DNA of 64,000 nt from Streptomyces rubrogriseus (GCF_027947575.1 NZ_CP116256.1:2480001-2544000); one strand, 5' to 3'. Numbered from the stretch's first letter, positions 38,201 to 48,133 are shown. Numbers and translations are program-made. Notes: generated by a model not told the origin, from the sequence alone.

Positions 38201-39583
38201 TCACATCTCGAACGACTCGTGGTGGATACGGCGAGCGGGGACCCCCGCGCCGCGCAGTGCCTCGTACACCGACTGGGCGAAGCCGGGCGGCCCGCACAGG
38301 AAGACGTCGTGGCGCTCGACGTCCGGGATCTTCCGGGCCAGGGTCTCCGCCGAGATGTCCGGGCGCTCCCCGTCCGGGCTGTTGACCGCGTACATCAGCC
38401 GGGCCCCCCGCTCGTCGGCGATCCCGGCCAGCTCGTCCCAGAGCGCCAGGTCCTGGGTGCTGTTGGCCCGGTAGAGCAGCGTGATGTCGCCGGACGCGCC
38501 GGGCAGCGTCTCGAACAGCGCCCGCATCGGCGTGATCCCCACCCCGCCGGCCACCAGCAGCACCTTGCCGCGGCTGCGGCGCTGGGCGGTCAGGGCGCCG
38601 TACGGGCCCTCCGCCCACACCCGGGTGCCCGGGGTCAGCTCACGGAGCCGGGCGCTGTGGTCGCCGATCGCCTTCACGGTGATCCGCAGCATGTCCGGGC
38701 GCGGTGCCGCCGACAGCGAGTACGGGTGCGAGCTGAACCGCATGCCGGGCGCCAGGAACCGCCAGCGGAAGAACTGACCCGCCTCCGCGCCCATCCGGTG
38801 CAGCCGGCGCCCGCCGATGAGCACCGACACGATGCCGGGCGTCTCCTCGATCACCGCCTCCACCCGCATCCGGTGCCGCAGGTTGAGCCGGAGGGGCGTC
38901 AGCACCCGGTACCAGAGCAGCAGCGCGGTCACCGAGCCGTACAGCACGTACCAGACCGTCCCGGCGACCGGCTCGACGGCGAAGTCGTTGCCGGTGGTCA
39001 GCTGGTGCCAGAAGGTCAGGAACACCGCCGCGTAGGTGAGCAGGTGCACGTGGTACCAGGCGTCGTACGGGATCCGGCGGCGGATGGGGCCGACGGACAG
39101 GAGCCCGATGACGACCAGCAGGCCGGTGCCGATGGCGGCCTTGCCCATGTCGGGCAGCTGGTTCACGGAGTCGACCGTCTGCGCGACGACGTCGCCGAGG
39201 CCCCGGCCGGCCTGCGCCGCGTAGCCCCACATGATCAGGAAGACGTGGGCCAGGACCAGGCAGAGGGTGTAGCGGCCGGTCATGGCGTGCCAGCGGGCGA
39301 CCCGGTCGGAACCGACGCGCCGCTCCAGCGCAGGCACCCGCGCCATCTGGAGGACCACGAGCGCCATCAGGTACCCGGCGAGCAGGCCGGTGATCCGGCC
39401 GGCGCCGAGGATCCTGCCGGTGTCGTCGGAGATGGCGGGCGTGTTGCGCCACCACAGCCACAACACGCCCGCCGCGCCCGCCCACACGGCGAGCAGCAGG
39501 GGGACGGCGGGGGAGCGGCGCGGACGGATGCGCCGCATCGTCTGACGGCGGGCGGCACGGCCGCCGGCGAGCGTGGTGGTCAC
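38201..39583 (-). CDS. Ferric-reductase-like transmembrane flavocytochrome (FRE/NOX type)
   Basis: 460 residues from GTG 39583, with GGAGG five bases upstream. Five to six transmembrane helices (about 20-225) hold paired His candidates for two b-hemes: RWHAMTGRYTLCLVLAHVFL and WYHVHLLTYAAVFLTFWHQL. The FAD motif is HPYSLSAAP and the NAD(P) motifs are GGVGITPMRALFE and CGPPGFAQSVYE. It moves electrons from cytosolic NAD(P)H across the membrane. With the FMN-binding protein and ApbE it forms one leftward operon and probably an extracellular electron-transfer chain. Confidence 0.9.
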   Translation of the reverse strand: MTTTLAGGRAARRQTMRRIRPRRSPAVPLLLAVWAGAAGVLWLWWRNTPAISDDTGRILGAGRITGLLAGYLMALVVLQMARVPALERRVGSDRVARWHAMTGRYTLCLVLAHVFLIMWGYAAQAGRGLGDVVAQTVDSVNQLPDMGKAAIGTGLLVVIGLLSVGPIRRRIPYDAWYHVHLLTYAAVFLTFWHQLTTGNDFAVEPVAGTVWYVLYGSVTALLLWYRVLTPLRLNLRHRMRVEAVIEETPGIVSVLIGGRRLHRMGAEAGQFFRWRFLAPGMRFSSHPYSLSAAPRPDMLRITVKAIGDHSARLRELTPGTRVWAEGPYGALTAQRRSRGKVLLVAGGVGITPMRALFETLPGASGDITLLYRANSTQDLALWDELAGIADERGARLMYAVNSPDGERPDISAETLARKIPDVERHDVFLCGPPGFAQSVYEALRGAGVPARRIHHESFEM

Positions 39584-39671
39584 GGTTCCTCCGTGGGGAC
39601 TTGACCCTTGGCCCACAGATACGCGCCGTGCCGGTCGAGCGTTCAGCCCGTACCGGCGATGCCGCCCGCGT

Positions 39672-40388
39672 TCAGTACCGGGTGACCGCCGTCGGCCCGC
39701 CCGAGGTGCCGATCGCGATGTGCGGGCGCTCCGCCGGATCGGCCCACCGCAGGATCCGCCGCATCGCCTCCTTCGGCACCGACACGCATCCGGCCGTCGC
39801 CCCGCGCCCGTCGACGTGCAGGAAGATGCCCGCGCCGCGGCCGCGCACCGGGCGGTCGTAGTTGAAGCCGACGACCAGGGCGTGCGCGTACTGAGCCGAG
39901 TAGGTGATCAGGTGCTCGGCCTCGGCGGCGTCGCAGTCGGCGGGGCGCGGCTCGGTCCAGCGGTTGTAGGCGGGGGAGGCGTTGTCCTGGCACCACCAGG
40001 AGTCCTCGTGGACCGGCCGGTACCGGTACGCCGTGCCGCGCGGTGCCGCCTCGATGCCGAAGGCGTACGGCAGGTCGTACAGCCCGGTCGGCGTGGTGTT
40101 CGTGCCCTGGACGCGCGTCGCCCCTTCGATGAGCCCGCCGGAGCCGAAGCGGGCCGGCGCGGAGCCGGCCGCCACCCAGCGACCGCGGTCCCCGCCCTCG
40201 CGGTCCCACCAGGTGATGGTGCCGGTGGTCGAGCCGGTGTCCGGTGCGACGGCGGTGATCAGCTGGGTGCCGCCGCCGGTGTCCGCCATCCGGTCCGGCA
40301 GCGGCCGGGGAGCCGACCCGTCGGCGGGGGCGGCGCCGAGCAGGAGGAGGGAGGCGGACACGAGGACGGCGACGACACCGGGGCGCAT
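39672..40388 (-). CDS. Secreted L,D-transpeptidase (YkuD-like)
   Basis: 238 residues with a signal peptide (1-25). The catalytic motif is HVDGRGATAGCVSVP with the Cys nucleophile, and PTGLYDLPYAFG is the upstream part of the same fold. Such enzymes make 3-3 peptidoglycan cross-links or attach proteins to peptidoglycan. The usual SHGC is TAGC here, a variant also common in actinobacterial family members. It follows the oxidase gene at 40392 on the same strand. Confidence 0.82.
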   Translation of the reverse strand: MRPGVVAVLVSASLLLLGAAPADGSAPRPLPDRMADTGGGTQLITAVAPDTGSTTGTITWWDREGGDRGRWVAAGSAPARFGSGGLIEGATRVQGTNTTPTGLYDLPYAFGIEAAPRGTAYRYRPVHEDSWWCQDNASPAYNRWTEPRPADCDAAEAEHLITYSAQYAHALVVGFNYDRPVRGRGAGIFLHVDGRGATAGCVSVPKEAMRRILRWADPAERPHIAIGTSGGPTAVTRY

Positions 40389-40391
40389 GGG

Positions 40392-40979
40392 TCAGACGGT
40401 AGAGGGAGGCAGCGGCAACGGCAGCCCGGGGAGGCCGTCGATGCTGGAGGCGATGTGCTCCTTCTTGGTGAAGTACGCGCTGAGCGAGGCGTCGTCCTCC
40501 CGCGCGAACCGCTTGCCGTGCAGGTCCCGGTCGCTCTCGTACGCCATGAAGGGAACGGCGTACCCGCAGGTGTCCCGGACGAGTTCGGCGCTCACGACGA
40601 TCACGGCGCGCAGTCCGTGCACGGTGGGGTCGATGTCCGGGAAGTGGGTGAGCAGCTCGGGGAAGCGGGGGTCGTCGCGGAAGACCGGTTCGCCCCGGCC
40701 GTGCACCCGCACGATGTTCGGGGGGCCCTGGAAGGCGCACCACATCAGGGTGATCCGCCCGTTCTCCCGCAGGTGGGCGATGGTCTCCGCGTTGGAACCC
40801 GCGAAGTCGAGGTAGGCCACGGTCAGTTCGTCGAGCACCGCGAAGCAGCCCGTGAGGCCCTTGGGGGACAGGTTGACCGTGCCGTCGCCGGCCAGGGGAG
40901 CGGTGGCGGTGAAGAAGAGGGGCTGCGCCTCGATGAAGGCGCGGAGTCTGCCGTCTATGCGCTCGTAAGTCTTTCCCAT
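40392..40979 (-). CDS. Pyridoxamine 5'-phosphate oxidase-family protein
   Basis: 195 residues. The split-barrel flavin fold starts RLRAFIEAQPLFFTATAP, and NLSPKGLTGCFAVLDELTVAYLDFAGSN contains the conserved flavin-binding segment. This subgroup is usually flavin- or F420-dependent oxidoreductases, not the classical PdxH. The substrate is unknown. ATG 40979 diverges from argH across about 120 nt holding the argH control region. Confidence 0.85.
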   Translation of the reverse strand: MGKTYERIDGRLRAFIEAQPLFFTATAPLAGDGTVNLSPKGLTGCFAVLDELTVAYLDFAGSNAETIAHLRENGRITLMWCAFQGPPNIVRVHGRGEPVFRDDPRFPELLTHFPDIDPTVHGLRAVIVVSAELVRDTCGYAVPFMAYESDRDLHGKRFAREDDASLSAYFTKKEHIASSIDGLPGLPLPLPPSTV

Positions 40980-41031
40980 GTCTAACGATTATGCGGGAGC
41001 GGGACGCCGGTGGCGGCGGTAACCTGCAAGA

Positions 41032-41074
41032 TTGACGAAACATGCAGAGTTCTGCATACTCATGCATGACAGTG
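41032..41074 (+). promoter_or_regulatory. argH promoter with two ARG boxes
   Basis: -35 TTGACG (41032-41037) and -10 CATACT (41055-41060), spacer 17 nt. ATGCAGA-GT-TCTGCAT (41042-41057) is a perfect 7-bp palindrome covering the spacer. A second TGCAT-ACTC-ATGCA (41053-41066) overlaps it. This tandem arrangement is how ArgR hexamers bind. Confidence 0.85.
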
Positions 41075-41086
41075 ATCGTACGGTGA

Positions 41087-42526
<1,440 letters not shown>

Positions 42527-42601
42527 CGGCAGGCCGCGCCGGCAAGCGGCGGCAGGCAGCAGCAGCCGGTGTGTCCGAGGGGCATCGCGGTTACGTTGGT
42601 C

Positions 42602-42649
42602 AACAGCTCAACAGCTCAACAGCTCAACAGCTCAGCAGCTCAACAGCTC
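42602..42649 (+). repeat. 8-bp tandem repeat (AACAGCTC), six units
   Basis: Five exact AACAGCTC units and one AGCAGCTC in a row, 27-74 nt upstream of the aldo/keto reductase ATG. The unit length is not a multiple of three and it lies in the 5'UTR or promoter, so copy-number changes would alter spacing rather than protein sequence. Confidence 0.9.
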
Positions 42650-42675
42650 CAGCAGTCGACCGAACGGAGTCCGCG

Positions 42676-43647
42676 ATGCCCTTCGCCCGCCTGGCCGCGG
42701 CGACCACCCCCACCTGTCACATCGGGCTGGGACTCGCCGCCGTCGGCCGCCCCGGCTACATCAACCTCGGCCGCGACCGGGACCTGCCGGCCGACCGGAC
42801 CGTCGAGGCGTTGCGCGAACGCACCCACGACCTCCTGGACGCCGCCTACGCGCAGGGCGTCCGCTACTTCGACGCGGCCCGCTCCTACGGCCGTTCGGAG
42901 GAGTTCCTGGCCGGCTGGCTCCGGGACCGCCCCGACGTCGACGACGTGGTGGTCGGCAGCAAGTGGGGCTACACCTACACGGCCGACTGGTCCACCGAGG
43001 CCGAGCGGCACGAGGTCAAGGACCACGGCGTCGCCACCTACGACCGGCAGCGCGCCGAGACCGACGCCCTGCTCGGCGACCGGCTCGACCTGTACCAGAT
43101 CCACTCGCTCACCCCGGACAGCCCGGCCCTCACCGACAAGGAGCTGCACGCCAGGCTGGCCGAGGCCGCCGCGCAGGGCAGCACCGTCGGCTTCTCCACC
43201 AGCGGCCCCGCCCAGGCCGACGCCATCCGCGCCGCGCTCGCCGTGACCGTCGACGGCGAGCCCCTCTTCCGCACCGTCCAGTCGACGTTCAACGCGCTGG
43301 ACACCTCCGCCGGACCCGCGCTGGCCGAGGCGCACCAGGCCGGGCTCACCGTGATCGTCAAGGAGGGCATGGCCAACGGCCGCCTCGCGGAGCCGCACGC
43401 TCCCGGCGTCCTGAAGGCCGTCGCCGAGGAGACGGCCCTGGGCTGCGACGCGGTCGCCCTCGCCCTGGTCCTGCGGCAGCCCTGGGCCGGTGTGGTCCTG
43501 TCCGGCGCGGCGACGGTCAACCAGCTCGGCTCCAACCTGCACGCCGCCGTGGTCGACCTCGACGACGACCAGGTGGCGCGCCTCGGCGCACTCGCCGAGG
43601 ACCCGCACGTCTACTGGGAGCGCCGCGGGCAGCTGCCCTGGCACTGA
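42676..43647 (+). CDS. Aldo/keto reductase
   Basis: 323 residues from ATG 42676. The barrel starts with HIGLGLAAVGRPGYINLGRD. Catalytic residues of the family are seen: Asp and Tyr in FDAARSYGRSEEFLAGWL, Lys in VVGSKWGYTY, and YQIHSL carries the active-site His. NADPH-binding elements at the C-terminus (VILSGAATVNQL-like) are present. Substrate unknown. The 5' region holds the 8-bp tandem repeat. Confidence 0.9.
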   Translation: MPFARLAAATTPTCHIGLGLAAVGRPGYINLGRDRDLPADRTVEALRERTHDLLDAAYAQGVRYFDAARSYGRSEEFLAGWLRDRPDVDDVVVGSKWGYTYTADWSTEAERHEVKDHGVATYDRQRAETDALLGDRLDLYQIHSLTPDSPALTDKELHARLAEAAAQGSTVGFSTSGPAQADAIRAALAVTVDGEPLFRTVQSTFNALDTSAGPALAEAHQAGLTVIVKEGMANGRLAEPHAPGVLKAVAEETALGCDAVALALVLRQPWAGVVLSGAATVNQLGSNLHAAVVDLDDDQVARLGALAEDPHVYWERRGQLPWH

Positions 43648-43703
43648 GAGCGCCGACCCGCTGAACCCGTGACCGCCCCGAGAGGTGAGTCACGCATGCC
43701 CGA

Positions 43704-43745
43704 CATGAGACAAGATTGTCTCATGTGGGTTATCGTTGTCTCATG
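43704..43745 (+). promoter_or_regulatory. TetR operator: perfect palindrome plus third half-site over the start codon
   Basis: CATGAGACAA (43704-43713) and TTGTCTCATG (43716-43725) form perfect 10-bp arms around GA. The right arm is repeated exactly at 43736-43745, where its last ATG is the TetR start codon. No Shine-Dalgarno precedes the ATG, and TATCGT at 43731-43736 can serve as -10 of a leaderless transcript. Confidence 0.85.
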
Positions 43746-44294
43746 GCCGTCGATCGAGAACAGGTACTGCGCAGCGCCGCGGCCCTGCTGACCCGGAAGT
43801 CCACCGCGACCATGGACGAGGTCGCCAGGGCCGCCGGCCTCAGCCGGGCCACGCTGCACCGGCACTTCGCCGGGCGCGACGCCCTCGTCCGGGCGCTGGA
43901 GTCGCTGGGCATCGCCGAGTGCGAGGCCGCCCTCGCGGCGGCCCGCACCGACGAGGGCCCGGCGGCCGACGCGGTGCGCCGGCTGGTCCGCGAGATGGAA
44001 CCCTCCGCCGGTCTGCTCGCCTTCCTCTACACCGAGAACCAGCTGTTCGAGGGCGAGGAGCAGAACGAGGGCTGGGCCCGCATCGACACCGGGCTCACCG
44101 AGCTGTTCCGCAGGGGTCAGGAGGGCGGCGAGTTCCGCATCGACCTCACGCCCGCCTGGCTCACCGAGGCGCTGTACGGCCTGCTGGCCTCCGGCGCCTG
44201 GGCGGTGGCCGAGGGCCGCGTGGCCCGCAACGACTTCACCCACATGATCGTCGAGCTGCTGCTCGGCGGCGCACTCCGGAGAGAGGAACCATGA
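43743..44294 (+). CDS. TetR-family repressor
   Basis: 183 residues. The helix-turn-helix is at about 20-50 (TMDEVARAAGLSRATLHRHFAGRDALVRAL). The ligand domain follows without recognised signature. ATG 43743 lies inside a half operator, and transcription is probably leaderless. It is translationally coupled (ATGA) to the MFS exporter, so it should repress its own operon until a drug-like ligand binds. Confidence 0.92.
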   Translation: MAVDREQVLRSAAALLTRKSTATMDEVARAAGLSRATLHRHFAGRDALVRALESLGIAECEAALAAARTDEGPAADAVRRLVREMEPSAGLLAFLYTENQLFEGEEQNEGWARIDTGLTELFRRGQEGGEFRIDLTPAWLTEALYGLLASGAWAVAEGRVARNDFTHMIVELLLGGALRREEP

Positions 44295-45823
44295 ACCGCA
44301 CCCTGCAGCCGGTCCACCCGACCGAGGCGGTGAAGCGCCCCGGCCGCTGGCTGGCGCTGTCCGTCCTGGTGCTGGCCGTGCTGCTGGTGGCCGTCGACGC
44401 GACCGTCCTCGGTCTCGCGACCCCCTACATCAGCGAGGACCTGGCACCCTCCGGCACCCAGCTGCTCTGGATCGGCGACGTCTACTCCTTCGTCATCGCC
44501 GGTCTGCTGGTCTCCATGGGCAGCCTCGGCGACCGCATCGGCCGCAAGCGCATCCTGCTCGTCGGCGCCACGGCGTTCGGCGCGATCTCCGTCCTCAACG
44601 CCTACGCGCACAGCCCCGAGGTGATGATCCTCGCCCGGGCCCTGCTCGGCGTCGCGGGCGCCACCCTGATGCCGGCCACCCTGGCCCTGATCCGCAACCT
44701 CTTCCACGACCCGCGCGAACGCAGCCTCGCCGTCGGCATCTGGGGCGCGGCCGCCTCCGCCGGTGCGGCGGTCGGCCCGGTGGTCGGCGGGTTCCTGCTG
44801 GAGCACTTCTGGTGGGGCTCCGTCTTCCTGATCAACCTGCCCGTGATGGCCGTCCTGGTCGTCGTCGGCGTGAAGATGCTGCCCGAGTCCCGCAACCCGA
44901 ACCCGGGCCCCTGGGATCTGCTCAGCGTCGTCCTCTCCCTGGTCGGCATGGTCGGAGTCGTGTACGCGGTCAAGGAGACCGCCGCCCACGGGTTCGCCTG
45001 GCCCACGCTCGTCGCGGGGCTGCTGGGCGCCGCCGCGCTCTACGGCTTCGTCCGCCGCCAGCTGACCATGCCGGTCCCGCTGCTCGACATGCGGCTGTTC
45101 CGCAACCGCGGCTTCAGCGGCGCGGTCCTGGCCGACCTGCTGACCATCCTGGGCCTGTCGGGGCTGGTGTTCTTCCTCTCCCAGTACCTGCAACTCGTCC
45201 AGGGCAGGCGGCCCTTCGAAGCGGGCCTGGCCGAACTGCCCGCGGCCGTCGGCGCGGTGGTCGCCGGTCTGATCGCCGGCCGCGCGGCCCGGCGCTTCTC
45301 GGTCCGTGCCGTGGTCGCCGGCGGACTCGCCGCCGTCGGTCTCGCGCTCGCCGCGCTGACCGTCATCGGCCAGCACACGGGCTACCCGCTGCTCGGAGCG
45401 GCCCTGCTGGTCGTCGGCCTCGGCGCGGGCTTCGCGTTCACCGTCACCGCCGACGTGATCCTCTCCAGCGTCCCCGGTGAACAGGCGGGCGCCGCCTCCG
45501 CGGTCTCCGAGACGGCGTACGAACTCGGCGCCGCGCTCGGCATCGCGGTGCTCGGCTCCATCGTGACCGGCGTCTACCGCGACTTCACCGGGCCCGCGGG
45601 CACCCCGGACGCCGCCCACGAGTCACTGGGCGGCGCGGTGGAGGCCGCCGCCCACCTCCCCGGCCCCGCCGGCGAGGCGCTCCTCGACTCCGCCCGGCAG
45701 GCCTTCGTCGACGGCCTGACCCTCGCGGCGGGCGTAGGCGCCGCCGTGCTCCTGGCCGCCGCCGCGGCGTCCTGGTACCTGCTGCGCGGCCAGCGCCTGG
45801 AGGACGGGGTGGAACACCCGTAG
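44291..45823 (+). CDS. DHA2-family MFS multidrug exporter (14 helices)
   Basis: 510 residues with 14 predicted transmembrane helices. Motif A (GSLGDRIGRKRILL), a motif D-like VDATVLGLATPYISEDL and the QacA/EmrB-type antiporter motif C region (AGAAVGPVVGGFLLEHFWWG) are present. It uses proton gradient to export drugs. ATG 44291 overlaps the TetR stop. The resistance substrate is unknown. Confidence 0.93.
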   Translation: MNRTLQPVHPTEAVKRPGRWLALSVLVLAVLLVAVDATVLGLATPYISEDLAPSGTQLLWIGDVYSFVIAGLLVSMGSLGDRIGRKRILLVGATAFGAISVLNAYAHSPEVMILARALLGVAGATLMPATLALIRNLFHDPRERSLAVGIWGAAASAGAAVGPVVGGFLLEHFWWGSVFLINLPVMAVLVVVGVKMLPESRNPNPGPWDLLSVVLSLVGMVGVVYAVKETAAHGFAWPTLVAGLLGAAALYGFVRRQLTMPVPLLDMRLFRNRGFSGAVLADLLTILGLSGLVFFLSQYLQLVQGRRPFEAGLAELPAAVGAVVAGLIAGRAARRFSVRAVVAGGLAAVGLALAALTVIGQHTGYPLLGAALLVVGLGAGFAFTVTADVILSSVPGEQAGAASAVSETAYELGAALGIAVLGSIVTGVYRDFTGPAGTPDAAHESLGGAVEAAAHLPGPAGEALLDSARQAFVDGLTLAAGVGAAVLLAAAAASWYLLRGQRLEDGVEHP

Positions 45824-45868
45824 CCCCGGGGCCGGAACACCCGTAGTTCAGGGGCGTGGAAACGCGAC

Positions 45869-45899
45869 ACGGCGGACCGCTCACCGAGCGGTCCGCCGT
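45869..45899. terminator. Bidirectional terminator between convergent genes
   Basis: A 14-bp perfect stem: 45869-45882 pairs with 45886-45899 around the loop ACC (core GGCGGACCGCTC/GAGCGGTCCGCC). It lies between the MFS and the acyltransferase stops and can serve both. Confidence 0.85.
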
Positions 45900-45922
45900 A
45901 TCGCGTACGCCGGTCGGCGGCG

Positions 45923-46594
45923 CTACGCCGCCTTCGCCTTGCTCGCGTACATGTCCACGTACTCCTGGCCCGACAGCCGCATGACCTCCGTCATCACCGA
46001 GTCGGTCACCGCCCGCAGCACATAGCGGTCGCGGTCCATGCCCTCGTAGCGGGAGAACTCCATCGCCTCGCCGAAGCGGACCGTGACCCGGCCCGGCCGC
46101 GGCAGACCGGCGCCGCCCGGCTGGAGCTTGTCGGTGCCGATGACGGCGAACGGGACGACCGGGGCGCCCGTCATCAGGGTGAGCCGGGCGATACCGGTGC
46201 GGCCGCGGTAGAGGCGGCCGTCGGGGGAGCGGGTGCCCTCCGGGTAGATGCCGAAGACGTGGCCCTCCTCCAGGATGCGGCGGCCGGTCATCAGGGCCGC
46301 CACCCCGCCCCGGCCGCCGTCCCGGTCGACCGGGACCATGCCGACCCCGGTGAAGAACCACGCCATCAGCCGGCCCTTGAGGCCCTTGCCGGTGACGTAC
46401 TCGTCCTTGCCGATGAAGAAGACCTGCCGGTCGCAGGTCAGGGGCATGATCACCGAATCGATGAAGGTGAGGTGGTTGCCGGCCAGGATCACCGGACCGT
46501 CGCCCGGGATGTTCTCCACACCCTCCACCCGTGTGCGGAACATCAGGCGCATGATCGGACCGAGCACTGCCTTGATGAACACGAAGCGGGACAA
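45923..46594 (-). CDS. 1-acyl-sn-glycerol-3-phosphate acyltransferase (PlsC-like)
   Basis: 223 residues with a TTG start at 46594, supported by GGAGGG about five bases upstream. Motif I is NHLTFID (the NHx4D charge relay), motif II GMVPVDRDGG, motif III YPEGTRSPDG and motif IV APVVPFAVIG. It makes phosphatidic acid from lysophosphatidic acid at the membrane. The N-terminal hydrophobic segment can anchor it. The length is usual. Confidence 0.9.
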   Translation of the reverse strand: MSRFVFIKAVLGPIMRLMFRTRVEGVENIPGDGPVILAGNHLTFIDSVIMPLTCDRQVFFIGKDEYVTGKGLKGRLMAWFFTGVGMVPVDRDGGRGGVAALMTGRRILEEGHVFGIYPEGTRSPDGRLYRGRTGIARLTLMTGAPVVPFAVIGTDKLQPGGAGLPRPGRVTVRFGEAMEFSRYEGMDRDRYVLRAVTDSVMTEVMRLSGQEYVDMYASKAKAA

Positions 46595-46969
46595 CGTGGC
46601 CCTCCGGTGTCGGGGATGCGGTATGAGTCTGTGCAGGTGAGGACATTACTCGCGGCCCGGGGGATCACGCACCCCGGGTCACCCGGGGCCGGCGCGGCAT
46701 CGACGCGAAATTGACGCGTGTTCACCGGACACGGCCCGGATCGAAGCACACACGGCACCCGGGCCGCGTGAGGCGCGCCGCCCGGGCGACGCCACCGGGC
46801 CCATGTCCTTTCGCCTACCCCGGCGTGCCGCCGCCAAGCCGACGCCACGTCAGCCGCCGCCGCACACGACATCCCCCCGCACCCGCGTGTTCCGGCCGCG
46901 GTCTCCCGCTCGTCATGTACGCGCCCCTACGATCGGCCCGCACGGGACGGTCAACGGCAGGAGGGCCCC
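46595..46969 (+). other. 375-nt intergenic region upstream of the glycerophosphodiesterase gene
   Basis: No coding gene is seen. A TTGACG-like box (46711-46716) and a GTTCACC heptamer (46720-46726), the unit of PhoP-binding PHO boxes in Streptomyces, lie mid-region. Only one clear unit is present, not the direct repeat expected. A -10-like TACGAT is at 46928-46933. The last 45 nt hold the ribosome site GGAGGG of the downstream gene. Confidence 0.4.
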
Positions 46970-48133
46970 ATGGGAACGCAGGAGTCGGACGAGCGGGCGG
47001 GCGGCACCGGACGGCGGGCGCTCCTCGGCGCGGCGGTGCTCGGCGCGGGCGGCGCCGTACTGGGCGTGCCCGGCACGGCGAGCGCCGCGGGCACCCGGCA
47101 CGGCGGCGGGGTGCGGAGCCTGCCCGTCCCGACCGTCATCGGACACCGGGGCGCCAGCGGCTACCGCCCCGAGCACACCTTCGGCTCCTACGAACTGGCC
47201 CTCGACCTCGGCGCCGACATCGTCGAGGCCGGTGACCTGGTCCCCACGAGGGACGGCCACCTCGTCTGCCGGCACGAACCGGAGATCGGCGGCACCACGG
47301 ACATCGCCGACCACCGGGAGTTCGCCGACCGCAAGCGCACCAAACTGCTCGACGGGGTGTCCACCACCGGCTGGTTCACCGAGGACTTCACGCTCGCCGA
47401 GCTGAAGACGCTCCGCGCCACCGAACGCATCCCGGCCAACCGCCCGCACAACACCCTCTACGACGGCCGCTGGGAGATCCCCACCTTCGAGGAGGTGCTG
47501 CGCTGGCAGAACGAGCAGACCCGCAGGCGCGGCAAGCAGGTCTGGATCTACCCCGAGCTGAAGCACCCCACCTACTTCCGCAAGCTGGGTCTCGGCACGG
47601 AGGAGCGCCTGGCCCGGCTGCTGCGCAAGTACGGCAAGGACCGCAAGAACTCGCCCGTCATCATCCAGTCCTTCGAGCCCACCAGCATCCAGCGGATGAG
47701 CAGGCTGGTCCGCAACCCCCTCGCCGTTCTGCTGTCCGGCGCGAACAGCCGCCCCTGGGACTTCGTCGAGACCGGCGACCCGCGCACCACGGCCGACCTC
47801 GTCACGCCCAAGGGGCTGAAGGAGATCGCCTCCTACGCGCAGGGCATCGGCCCGACCCTGGACCTGATCATCCCGAAGGACTCCGCGGGGCGGCTCACCG
47901 AGCCGACGACGCTCGTCCGCGACGCGCACCGCGCGGGCCTGGTCCTGCACCCCTACACGATGCGCAACGAGAACCCCTTCCTGCCCGCGGACTTCCGCAG
48001 GGGCGGCGACCCCGACGCCTACGGCGACGTATTCGGCGCGTTCCGGACGTACTTCGCCACCGGTATCGACGGCATCTTCACCGACAACCCGGACACGGGC
48101 GTGCTGGCGCGCGAGGACTACGTCAACGACTGA
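46970..48133 (+). CDS. glpQ: Secreted glycerophosphodiester phosphodiesterase (GlpQ-like)
   Basis: 387 residues. A signal region with an Arg pair (RRALLGAAVLGAGGAV, possibly Tat) precedes the GDPD barrel: GHRGASGYRPEHTFGSYELAL (catalytic His), then VEAGDLVPTRDGHLVCRHEPEI (Ca/metal site and second His). GDPDs release glycerol 3-phosphate from phosphodiesters of lipids or teichoic acids. The metal Glu sits one residue further from the following Asp than in most members (EAGD rather than ExD). From memory S. coelicolor glpQ1 sits here and is phosphate controlled. Confidence 0.9.
   Translation: MGTQESDERAGGTGRRALLGAAVLGAGGAVLGVPGTASAAGTRHGGGVRSLPVPTVIGHRGASGYRPEHTFGSYELALDLGADIVEAGDLVPTRDGHLVCRHEPEIGGTTDIADHREFADRKRTKLLDGVSTTGWFTEDFTLAELKTLRATERIPANRPHNTLYDGRWEIPTFEEVLRWQNEQTRRRGKQVWIYPELKHPTYFRKLGLGTEERLARLLRKYGKDRKNSPVIIQSFEPTSIQRMSRLVRNPLAVLLSGANSRPWDFVETGDPRTTADLVTPKGLKEIASYAQGIGPTLDLIIPKDSAGRLTEPTTLVRDAHRAGLVLHPYTMRNENPFLPADFRRGGDPDAYGDVFGAFRTYFATGIDGIFTDNPDTGVLAREDYVND

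Noticed and set aside
46720..46726. PHO box for PhoP upstream of the glycerophosphodiesterase
   Set aside because: Only one GTTCACC unit is visible; the direct repeat needed for PhoP is not clear.
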